Below are positions 49,501 to 61,500 of a DNA stretch of 64,000 nt, piece by piece. Origin of the DNA: Anas platyrhynchos (lineage: Eukaryota; Chordata; Aves; Anseriformes; Anatidae). The position numbers and the translations under genes are program-made. Each line of letters begins with the position of its first letter. Position 1 is the stretch's first letter. Below the pieces are notes generated by a model that was not told where the DNA came from, did no database searches, and worked only from the letters and a program-made list of their open reading frames with translations. The stretch is from assembly GCF_047663525.1 (NCBI RefSeq), contig NC_092590.1:6530001-6594000 (forward strand), written 5' to 3'.

Positions 49501-52500
49501 TCAGTAGAGAATGAAAATATGCTGCCATCATTTTAGGCCTCTGAGGAGAACCTAAATCCTGTCAAATTGCCAGAAATCTCTCCATTGAGTTCAGCTGGTT
49601 TGAGTCAGGCCTTGCAGCCAGAGAGATGATAAAGTGTCAGTGCAGCAAGGAATATAAGCAGACAGCTATATGAGCATGTAGCTTGAATGACAGCTACGCA
49701 GAGCATAAGAACAACATAAAAAGCAAAAGGTTCCTCTCTTCTGTGAAGCAACAAAAAGTCATGTGTATAAAGATTATAAAGAGTTGCACTAACAAGCATT
49801 CAAAAGGATTAACATGGTTATCTGCGTCATCACTGGTACACACACAGAACAAAATACTTTGAATCATTGGCAAAATATGTTTTCAGATATCAGTATATCA
49901 TGAAGATTTAAAACAAAAGTTTTTGCATTGAAACAGCACGATTATACAAAGTTAAACGAAGCGTTTAATTATCAAATCTACATTGACTGTCTCATTATAA
50001 TAAAAAATGAAACCACTAAGCTTTCCTAATATGACCATTTCACTGCAACTCTTAGCACAAAGTACCTGTTAAACAACACATCTTCAACATTAACTAAGCA
50101 TTATCATTAAGTATTATGAAAATAATCTGAAAATAATAACACAATCTCATCAGAGATGAAATGCAGAGCCATTGCTACTTTAACAGTGATATCTGGTATT
50201 TTGTTTAAAGCCCTCTTGAGTAAGGACCCTTCTTGTATAAGAATTTCAGTTTCACGCAAAAACAGAACACTAAAAACCAGAATGGACCTTTTTTTTTTTT
50301 TTTTTTTTTTAATGGTTGTAGGCAAAGCAAAAGCAAGACTATATAAACTCTGAAGGCTAAGCAAATAGTTAACAGGTTTGAAAACCTAAAATATATTTGT
50401 CTCAAACCCGTAATTAAATACTGATTTTGAACGTCTGACAAAATGTTTGAATTCTCACCATTTCTACACATCCCTCCAGATCTGAAACAAGTCACATGGC
50501 CAGCGGTATAGCCATTTGACAAAAAGGAAAAAGAAGAAATTTCTAAAAGTATCATTGCACATTAAGGAACGTTCCCATTTTACAGTTTTGCTTGTCTACC
50601 CAGTAATTGAAGAAAGTGCTTTAAGATGAAGAATTTGCTCTCTTTTTTTCTCAACTCCTAAATATTTTAAGTAAGTGCACTATAGTCTGCTGCAGGGTGA
50701 GGTTAAAGTTTTAATTTTGCTCACAAGATCAGTGTGAATGTGGAGGATAAGCATTACTCAACAAATTTGGTTTTCTTGGCGACTGGGGGGTTGTTTTTAT
50801 TTTGTATCACCAATCAGTCAATTGCTTGAAATTGGGCTACATTTTAAAATTCTCCAGACTGAGAAATTAGTAGAAAGGCTGTCAGTCCAGAATATTTTTC
50901 TTCCCAAGTGAAGACATACAAAGATGAATTGTAGAAGTTTCAAAACAAGGTTTCAGCCTCCACATTTTAGCAGAGAATGGTGATGAAGAGAGAAGCATGA
51001 TGTAAGGAGTTGTTACTGAGGTTAGACTGGCTGTATTTGAAATTTGTGTGACTGTCAAAATTAGTACCAAAAAAATAGTAATTATGAAATTGGAAAATAA
51101 ATATATATGTACCTGTTGCTCCGTTGTCATTAATAAGGCTGCTTAGGATATATTCAGCTTTTAAGAGTTTACCTGATAAAACAAAACAAAGAAAGGTAAT
51201 GAACACAAAAATGTACCTTGTGGTATGAAGTGAACAAAAATATTCAACAGTGAAAGCAATGGTAAATTTTACTTCTCTTCCCAGTGTTCTTATTGTGTTT
51301 GCAATTAGCCTAAACTTCCCAGTTAAGTATGCACTGCTAGATGCTACCTCGTGTGCAGGAACCTCTGTAATAAAAGCTATTTTGTAGATACAAAAAGTAT
51401 TGCAAAAAAATGCCAATGGGACAAATATTTCTAGCTAGACACCTGCTTCAGAAAGCCACGGTTAACTCTCCTTTAGGAGGGAGGTTAAGGCCGTGCATTG
51501 GTTTTAGAGTCAACCCAGCTGCTAACACAAGCTCAGCAGCATTGGCACACGACTCCAGACACTGTTCTCTGCTCATTCCCACTTGTTGGGCTGCTGCGGG
51601 ACTCAGGGCAGGAGCGGAGGCAATGAGACTGGGGCAGGCACTGAGCTGCTGGCCACCCCACAGGCTGGGAATCTCAGACTGCTCTCTGTACTTAAGATAT
51701 TCCTCAATTGTCTTTTTCAAAGCATGTTGTTTGGCTTTGTCTTCTTCTCCCAAGAACAAGTGGGAATACACCTTCCCAGTGGGAAGATGCAATATTATAA
51801 ACTCTTCAGGTGTTGCCCACATTATAGGAAGGATGGACATTTAAGAAATAAATTTATTGATTTATCCTAGAGGGGTTTGTAAGCTGCATCGTCTGCATCG
51901 TCAAGTGGTCCCACTGAAAGAAAAAAAAAAAAAAAAAAAAAAGCAGCTGGGACAGTGCAGAGAAAACGCCAGGACTCTCATTTACTTCTTAAAGGCCCTT
52001 GGTCAGAAGTATAGCAATTCAGATATCCCTGTTTGAAACCAGCGGGGAAGATTTGTTAAGGAACAAAAGCTCCAATTAGTATTTTCCACACCCTTTCACA
52101 ATTTTCTCTACTGCTTTTGGCTCTGACACCCTTTATACCAGCCCCTTTGTGCTACTGAGAAGAGCTGGGAGGGCTCAAGGGGGCTGGGAATGGGCTGTAC
52201 GTTTGAAAAGATGGCACCGGGGCCATAAGCATGTCATCCCAAGAAAGGGACACAGTATCTTCTTCAAAGTCAAGTAGCTCCTAATTGGGCCTGAGCTGAG
52301 AAAATGGAGCGGTGGCTCCCTGGTAGCCAGCACCTGCATTGACGGCGAGGCGAGCCTGGCGGATGACCACCTGAGGACCGATCGGAGTGGTGGGCTGCAG
52401 CTTGTGCAGGCCCTTGGCGATCTTCAGGAGCTTGCTGGAGGCATCAATCCAGTACAGGAACCGGTCGATCAGGAACACAACAGCAGCCGCTGTCACACAG

Positions 52501-55500
52501 TCCTTGGCCATGATGGAGGCCTTCAAATAAACCTGAAAAGAACACCAGTACCCCTGCTTCAAGAAATGCAAGTAGTCAACAGTTTAAAAAAATGCTCTGT
52601 TTAGTAATGCCCTGCCTAACAGAGCTGCCTATATACCATTTGAAAATGAATTGAATTTCCTCAGTCATGTAAGGCAACTGCACAGTCTCATAACAGTTCA
52701 GGTGGCCAAGAAGGCCAACAGCATCCTGGCTTGCATAAGAAGCAGTGTGACCAGCAGGGCTAGGGAGGTGATCGTCCCCCTGGACTCGGCTCTGGTGAGG
52801 CTGCACCTCGAGTACTGTGTTCAGTTTTGGGCCCCTCGCTACAAGAAGGACATCGAGGTGCTTGAGTGAGTCCAGAGAAGGGCAACAAAGCTGGTGAGGG
52901 GCCTGGAGAACAAGTCCTACGAGGAGTGGCTGAGGGAGCTGGGCTTGTTCAGCCTGGAGAAAAGGAAGCTCAGGGGCGAGCTTATTGCTCTCTACAGGTA
53001 CCTTAAAGGAGGCTGTAGCGAGGTGGGGGTTGGTCTGTTCTCCCACGTGCCTGGTGACAGGACGAGGGGGAATGGGCTAAAGTTGTGCCAGGGGAGTTTT
53101 AGGTTGGTTGTTAGGAAGAACTTCTTTACCGAAAGGGTTGTTGGGCACTGGAACAGGCTGCCCAGGGAGGTGGTGGAGTCACCATCCCTGGAAGTCTTCA
53201 AAAGACGTTTAGATGTAGAGCTTAGGGATATGGTTTAGTGGGGACTGTTAGTGTTAGGTTAGAGGTTGGACTCGATGATCCTGAGGTCTCTTCCAATCTA
53301 GAATTTCTGTGATTCTGTGATCCTGTGAAGTTACTAAACATTACAAGAAGCAAATACTTGCTAGCCATGTTCTGTCTCAGAGTTTTTACTTGTAACCTCT
53401 ATCATCCTAGCCATGTATATAAGGGGATAAGCCCTTGTGGCACTGACTGGACTTGATTTATAACCTATAATTTGACTAATTTTGTTTATATTTTCATTCT
53501 AACATTGGGCACTGATTGGGCTAGACTTATAACCTATAATTTGACTAATTTTGTTTATATTTTCGTTCTAACATCGGAAGGTTCAAGGTTCCAGCTCTTT
53601 GTTCTGTTTGATCTGCAGATATCATTCCTGTTTGTTTGTTTTTTTTTTTTTTTTTTTTTTTTTTGTCTTTCTAATTGGTGTTTAGTATTTGGCAGCACAT
53701 AATTTGGTGGTCTGTTAATGAATTTAAATTATACCCAGCAGATTAACGGCAGTAATAACAATTAGTTCAAAAGGGACACTAGTCTGGAAAGAGATTGGAA
53801 ATGGTCTCTTCAGCAGTTGTCCCAGATGGAGCTCAAGCCGTACATAAGAGAGAGGGCTTGAGCACTCTGTCTTGCGTATTAAGCAAACCGAGATGCACAC
53901 AGCTCAGAAAGCACCTTTTCAAACCATTTCTGGAAAAAGTCAGGCCTCCTTGAATATGCATGAACATGCAAATGTCCACAGGGCCTGATTATTACGGTTG
54001 ATTAGCTGGTACTCCTGCTACCTTCAGTATGAGTACTACGTTTCAATCCCATCTTTCCTTTTCCTTCTCTTCCTCAGAAGCCCCCCAGGAAACGGGGGAT
54101 TCCCAGGGGACCTGCGTGTCTCTGAGGGACCAGGCCCCAGCTACAAACAACCAGCATCAGTGCAGCTTTAAGGCTGGAGGATCAAACACTCCTTTGTGCA
54201 CCACAAACGAACAAACAGGGCAGGAGTCCAATGCCTTTCCCTTGCAGGTCATCTTTAATAATTTCTAAGCCCTCATGAACCCTCTTTGTATCCCCGCAGC
54301 TGCTGAGCTGTCACACTGACACGAGGACTCACCCAGAGCTCTGCAGGCAGCATGCTGTTAGGTGGACAGGAGACAGCCATGTGGAGGCCACTTGGCCTCA
54401 CCGTGGACATTGAAGTCCACTAAGACCTGGGAACATCTGCCAGGACAGCACCAAACACCCCTTTCTGTGGTGGATAGGGCTTGGCACTCCTGTCAGTAAG
54501 GAGCAAGGAGGTGCTCCACACCCTGACGCCTGGATGATCAATTTTCTTCAGGTCGGCAGCCCACAGAGCCAGGCCTACTGGCGCCCAGCTTCACTCCAAC
54601 ACCTGGGAGCTGGCAATGCTCCAGTACTGCCCAGTGGTACAGTAAAATAGGCGAGATAATAAAACGGGAAACACCTTCAACCATACAAAGCCTCCTCATC
54701 AAAAGGATACGTTTCTCACTTCGTCCTTATCAGTCAGTACTTGTGCTGGTGGCAGAAAAAGCAACGCAGGAGCAGGAGGTTCAGGCCCCACAGCACCATC
54801 AGAGAATGTGACTGACAAGAAAACTCAGTCCAATTCCCCACTAAATACTGAGGCGGGCAGCTGTCTCCCATTTATCTCTGCAGCAGCAGTTTCCTTGCCT
54901 TGCCTTCCTTGTGTAAAGGCCCAGGCCTGACAGCACCGAGCCAGAGACACCAGTGTCCACTGACCACCACAAACACTCTCCAGGCTTCTTGTGCACCCTT
55001 CTTGGCTTCTGCCCAGCCTAAATTCTTCACAGCAGCCTGTCCAAGAAACGTTCACTTGTTTCTAAAGTATGTAGCCCTCCGAGGTGCAGGGCAAAGCCCA
55101 TTTCAAACCATTTAGAGGAGAGCCTACGAGCTGCAGCACGAACGCTGGGCTGCAGCACAGGCCTGCTGCAAGCACTTGCTAGCTTGTTTGCAGTTCAGTG
55201 AGGCGGATTTGTGCAAATTTCCTTTTTTTTTTTTTTTTTTCCCTCTGAGCCAGAGTTGGATTTTCTAAGAGGATGGCACTTGAAAAGGATTCCTGGAGCT
55301 CCGTGCGGGCAGCGCTGCTTGTGCTGGTCAACAATGGAGGAATCCCTCTCTCTAAGCACCTGTAAACTGACACTGCAAACTATCCATTCGAAATGCTCAT
55401 GAACAGGCCATATATTTAAGCACAGAGCATCGCCTAATCTATTTTTTTTCCTCCCCTTCTTCCTTTAATAGATCGGAGCACAAAAGCCTGAGAGAGGGTG

Positions 55501-58500
55501 ACCTACCAAACAAAAGGGCCTTTGAGTCCCTAGGAAAAGTAGACTTGGAGGAGGATGGAAGGAATCCAAGTGGCCCTATTATTTCCACTTGCACTAATTA
55601 GACATTTTTCTGTCAGCTATTGAGCACTGCTGAGAGGCCAAACTCACTGAATTCATTTCTAAAGTGTTTACAGAAGTTTGCATCTGTTTGTGTCTCTTCA
55701 GGAGGAAAATAAGCACTTCAATAGCATTGTGGAAAATCTAAACGAAGCATCCTATTCTGAAGGGCTTGGCAGTCTTGCAGCTGCATAATTTAACTCTCCG
55801 CTCAATGCCGAAACCTCTTGTGTCCCTCTCCAAAACCAAATGGACACAAAATGTAGAAAAGTCAAGCCAGGGGGAGAAACTCGGCTACTTTTTTGTTGTT
55901 GTTGCTGAAAGGCAGGGCTGCACGCTGTGTGGCACACAGGAACACGGTTCGGTGTCAAGCTTCGCAATTACGTTCCCGCCTTGCCAGCAGCACACCCAGA
56001 AATTCATACCCTCACCTTCCACCCACCGCTCCGAAATTCCTCAGCGCCTCCCGAAAATGTCCTGCTGGCACACGGAGTGCTGCCCTCACCCTGCCAGACG
56101 AGGTGCCTGAGAGGCAGCAGCCTGGCAGAGCACCACCAGCAGCCCACTGGGCTCGTCGCTTTTTGGAGCAAGCCAGGGTAGGGCTAGCAGGTCCACTCGC
56201 CTTACTTCTGGCCTCATGTGCACCCATGCGTGGAGAGGGAGAAAGAGAAAAGCAGGAGCGAGGTACGTGCGCACTTTGTTTTCACATCTGTGTCCGCGAT
56301 GCCCCATGCATATGTCTAATTGAGTTTGGGACACAAAGGGAGCCTCCCGCCTGGGAAGTGGAATCAGGTGGTGCCCGAATTAAATCTGCACGAGATTTCT
56401 ACACATGGACCATGGGGGAAAATGCAAAACAGCCGTCAGCGAAGGGCTCGTGCTTAATGGCGCTGAGTGGGAGGGTGTGCTGTGCGTGTGGTTCCCTGCA
56501 TTAGTGGGGTGGCTCCTCCTTGCATCGGGGCTGAAGTTTGGGTCCCAGCGCCGGGTTCAAAGCCTTGATGCCTCCTTCGCCTTGACAATGGGGCCCGCTC
56601 CCGAGAGAGGGAGCAGCTCAGCGCCGGGGCCATCTGGCACGGGAGCTGGCAGGATCGCGTCAAAGGGAAATTATTGGTGCATAGTAAATGAGGGCGGGGA
56701 GGAGGGGTAGGGAGTTGCAGAGATCTTTAGGCGGCAGCTGATGTAAGAGGAATTACAAGCCCAAATAAATGAAATATTGATTTAATCCACTCTCCCTGCC
56801 CTCTTTATAAAGCGAGGGTCCCACACGCAGCCTGCAGGCTCGGGAAGGTCCCCTTTGCAGAAACCTCTGCAAGCAGCGAGGTTTGAGACCATTCTCAGTG
56901 TATGGCCACAGTTTTGCCAGCACTCCTGATTCCTGTGTGTTCTTACAGCCATTCGCCTCAGCCTACTTCAGTCTTCATTTGTAATTGAGACGGAAGTTTC
57001 AAATCTTAAAAAAAATCAACAACACAAGAGCAGTCAAGAAAGAAACTCAAGCTCTGTGCACGGGGCGGGGTTTCAATGCCACGCATTTCCAGGTGCTTTA
57101 GTTCTCCCTCAAGATCTGCTCCTAGTTAGCACTTCACTGAACCCTAACAAATTGCCCAGCTCTTTCTCCCGCTGCATTCGTCCCCTGTCAGATTAAACAC
57201 ACAGTCAAAACACCAATGGATTTGGCTGAAGTCTCGCCCTTTTACCCCACGCACTGTTAGCAAAGCCCGTATTTCCAAGAGACCAAAGCTGCTGTCACTG
57301 CACGGGACTTCTCTATCAATCTCGGCCTTTCAGCTGGCAATCAGAGCACACTCTGCAAATAACAATGAATTAAGCCTCCTACCACCTCTGTGACGGGCAG
57401 GAGAAAGCATGTCCGCGATGTGCAGATGGATAAGCCCGAACACAGGACGGGCGAGCCACACAGTAAATAGCTGAGGAGTGAGAGGTTCCTGGACACTTTC
57501 CTCTCTGCCCTGAGCAGCAGAGGACCCAATTTAATGGCTTGAGCGTCTGAAGCTGTTAATTAGCTCAAGTTATTCATCCTGAAGGTGATGGAGAGTTGGG
57601 TGTTGATTCAATGAGCGCAGCATTAGGTCCATTATTAGCAGCTCAAAACACCACAGAACGGGTCAGTTTTTACAAGCAGCTACATCTTCCTTCGTAAAGT
57701 GAGAAGCTGCTAGGGCAATAGCAACCCCTGCTTTTACCAACAGCCCCCCTTTTTGGCAATTTAACTGGCCAGTGATTTAATTTTACCACCAAGAGCTTGT
57801 TCCCACTCTCGACTCCTGCACTGCCACTTGCTCCAGCACAGCAGTGCCAGGAGAGCCCCGCTGGCTGCCCTGGCTCCCACTGCGTGTCCCAAATCCCCGA
57901 CAGGAGGGAGAGGACCCCCCACGCCTCATGGAGATGTGGAAGGGAAAGGCACCACCCCTGCCCTAGCTGCTGCTTGCAGGTTTTGCTTTGGGTGCTGCTT
58001 GTATGTAGAGGTGGCTGAAGGAGGGCACCAGCCTGTGGGGCCAGCGGGCAAGCCACCAACAGTGTGATGAACTTGCATGCTCTCAGGAGGAGCATTTTGG
58101 GGGAAAACCCTTTAAATCACTGAGGAGACTTGAGGGGGGAGCTCCTGTGAGCCTCCTACATCTGACAGGGCAGCAGGGATTTGGGGGACCACAGGAGTGC
58201 CCTGTTTTTGCTAGCTGCCCAGGATGGGTGCAACAGGAACTTTGTGGCACTGACATATCCTGCTGTGCTCAATCTTCATTTAAATAAACTGTTGTGCCCT
58301 GGCTGGGCATCACGAGTGACACACGAGATAGCAGCCACCCTCCTGTGCTGACATGACCTGATCTCTGATACCTCTCACTCAAAAAGCCCTGAAGTGCCAG
58401 GGGTGACGCTGTGTCAGGGGGTCAGGATGCCACCAAGCCCCTCTTGTGCTGAATTCAGCCTGCAGCCACAGCTCTGGGCTCAGCCGCCCCCCGTTCCACC

Positions 58501-61500
58501 AGGATCACCCAAGAAGAGCTCTTATGAGGTAGGTAGCAAAAGGTCAGCCTGAACAACCAAGATCCTCGGGGCTTTAATTCTCCTGTTACCACACCAGCAG
58601 GTACAAGGAGGAGAAAACTAAATCCTCAGCCCCCTCTTTAGTTCTTTTTCAAAGGCTCCAGCTCTCAAGTGCCACCCACCCCCCTAAGGGTAGCGGGGCA
58701 CCTCCCTCAGAACGGTTCCCCTAATGATAATCCAGCAGCACGTAATTAGCCAAGGCCCAGGCAAGGCTGGCAGGGACTTATTTCCCATTCTTTTCCGCAG
58801 TCCCAATAAGACTGCGCAAGCTCTCCCCATCCAGGGCAGGCAGCACGGGATCAGCCTGCACAGCTCCCTGCATGCCTGCCCGGAGGAGACCTGCTTTTGG
58901 GGTGACCTGAGGGACACCTTCACTACGAAGGTGATTCAAGGTCATCTCTACAGTGAATTTAAACATCAACTGCAAATGAGTTTCCTTGGTGTCTTTGCAC
59001 TGGCAAGGCCTTAGGTGGTGAAATCTCTGAAGCTGGGGCTTTGCTTTTTCACTCACACCGTGCCTATTGCAGCAGCTCCTGGGCTGTGGCTGAATGCCAG
59101 AGCCTGGATACAGGAATTGCTCACATGTATAACAAAAACAAAGTGGTGCTCCATATCACTACAAAGTATTTGAGCACGGGATGTGATCTCACAAAAAAAA
59201 TAATAAAATAAAAAAAAATCATTGTCTGAGTAATCCCACAGGAGAACTACTCGCATGCAGAGATGCCCTTCAGCGAAGCCCACAGTAGGGTTTGTGGGAT
59301 CAAAGCCTACGTCCACATGGGCATGTTGCCCTCTGTTGGCTGGTCACTGAGCATAAGGATATTTCCATCACTACAGATACTGGAGATCTGCAGGAAGGGC
59401 AACCCCTGCAAGCCTCCCTTTTGGAACTGCAGCCCCAGTCCTAACCCCGCAGCGTGTGCATTTTTTAGCTAGATAAAGTAATCCCTGTGTGCCTGCATTT
59501 CTCAGTGAGACTCCCTTTACAGTTCTGATTTTGCTTGGGTTTGTTAAAATCAGGAATCCCAGTGCTTCCCAGATTTTTATGCTGGCTACCAGTGTTGGCC
59601 ATTGCCCTGCCATCCGCAGGGAGCTCTGGCAGGGCTTGCTGGCTGACGGCAGCTGGCAGTGAGGCTCTCTCAAATCCTGCTAGCAGGACGTGGCAAGCGG
59701 TACGCTGAGCTTGCTGACGTGGGGTGGCCTTTGTATTGGATGGTGAATCCCCAGCAGGGAAAGGAAAACCGACAGCACACACACACACACACAAAAACCT
59801 TTCTGAGAGATGCAGAGGGTTTGTAAAAACAGTGCTGGTTTGCCTGAAATATTGCGGCAAATCTGTTGCCTTCAAGTCCCTGCAGTGGTTCAGCAATTTC
59901 ACACAGTGGAAAGAGGAGGAAAGTAAAAAAAAACAAGCTTGCTTATATTGCCAAAATCTGCAGCGAGCCCAGCTCTAGCAGCTGCACGGCTCCTGTTGCA
60001 GTGAGGCTGCAGCCAGAGCACGCCAGGGAGACAGCGGCTTGCTCGCTTCCCCTGCCCCCCAAGCTGTTTCTGCCTTCCTAGGGCTGTGGCCAGCATGCAG
60101 AAGTAATGATCCCACAGCAAAGGCGAAGAAGAGCACTTTAAAAGGATGCAGGTGCAGGTGGCTTTGCCTTCCTGATGTGTCAAGCTAGCACGCAGCCGCC
60201 AGCATCGGGCATCCCACTTTTTAAAGTGTAGCACTAAGGCAAACCCTTGAAGCCAAAGCCCTAATCCGCTTACTCCCTGTGCTGGTCTCATGGAGCTTTT
60301 CAGCCGACTCCCCGAGTAAAACATCGTGGTCGGGAGCGCGGGCAGGCAGAGCTGCCCCCTCGTAACAGCGCCAGTGTGTTATGGTAATGAAGCGCCTTTC
60401 ATTCATGGATCTCAAAGCGCTTTTTAAATGTAATGAATTACGGTTTATGAGCTTATTCTGAGCATGGCAAATTAAAATAAACAGAGATGAAAATTTTTAA
60501 AGGTTTTCCCGAACAATAAATTGACAAAGACTTATTATTTTTGTTTTTTATCCTTTGGGGTATGACATTATCCTTCTGTCCCTCATGCCAAAAAAGAGAA
60601 GAAAAAAGTTGCTCAGACTTTTATCTTTCCTCATCGCACTGTAATCACCTCTCTTCAGCCTCATTTTCCCCCCAGCTTTTTATTCAAAGAACTGAAGCAG
60701 CCTTTGCTCTGCCTCTCTGCCTTGAAATTTTATTTAAAAAAAAAGAGACTGGGGGGGGGAGGTGGATGAAGGGGGAAAAAAAATCCCTTTTCCTGACTAA
60801 TACTAATAATACAGGTCAAAATGTCAGTCTATCTACAATTAAATGCAAAACAAAAAAGGTTTTCCCTTTTTCCCATGGTACAATAGCACTGGAATATAAA
60901 TTACCAATGAAGATGAAATAATACTTCAAAGCACACAGGGAAAGGCAGCACAATGTTTACAAAGTATTTCCAACCACACGACGAACCATTGAAGCCGAGG
61001 GTAACCAATGGACTTCAGGGGGTGTCGGTGAATAGCCTAAAACTAGCATGCGGTAGGATTTCAGGTCCCTATGGTCTATGACCCCACGATATGCTTTGTT
61101 TAACAAGGGCAGCTGCAGTTATCAACAGATGTTTCAGCAATAAATAATTGGTATCATCTCAGAAAAGATCCGTCTACCTGGGGAGAGGGCATAATGCTGG
61201 AAACACTGCCCCTCTATTACAGCCGCATTAATCTCCCATCTATCCAGGTCTCTCCGGGAGCTTACTGCAGGTGTTTGTCCTGGGAGAGCGCGGACAAACG
61301 CTGCGAAGCTGGAGCGCCGCGCGGGGATTGTAAAGGAGGTCAACCTCCGCCATAAATTTCTGTCCGAGGCCACACACACCAAAGAGAAGAAGAAAATAAA
61401 TACCCAAGGAGCAGCAACCCCCCCCTACCACCGCAAATTTGGGATCCCCGCGGCGTGTGGTGCTGGTGAGGCTGACACCCCGGCTGGCAGCAGCACAGCC

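Noticed and set aside
53340-53710. Solo LTR of an endogenous retrovirus
   Set aside because: A TATA-like element and tandem units are there, but no terminal TG...CA pair, target-site duplication or primer-binding site could be fixed.
55893-56504. 203-codon plus-strand ORF in the ALPK1 intron
   Set aside because: Composition is that of random GC-rich sequence (many Arg, Ala, Cys, Pro), with other frames open too and no recognisable fold or motif.
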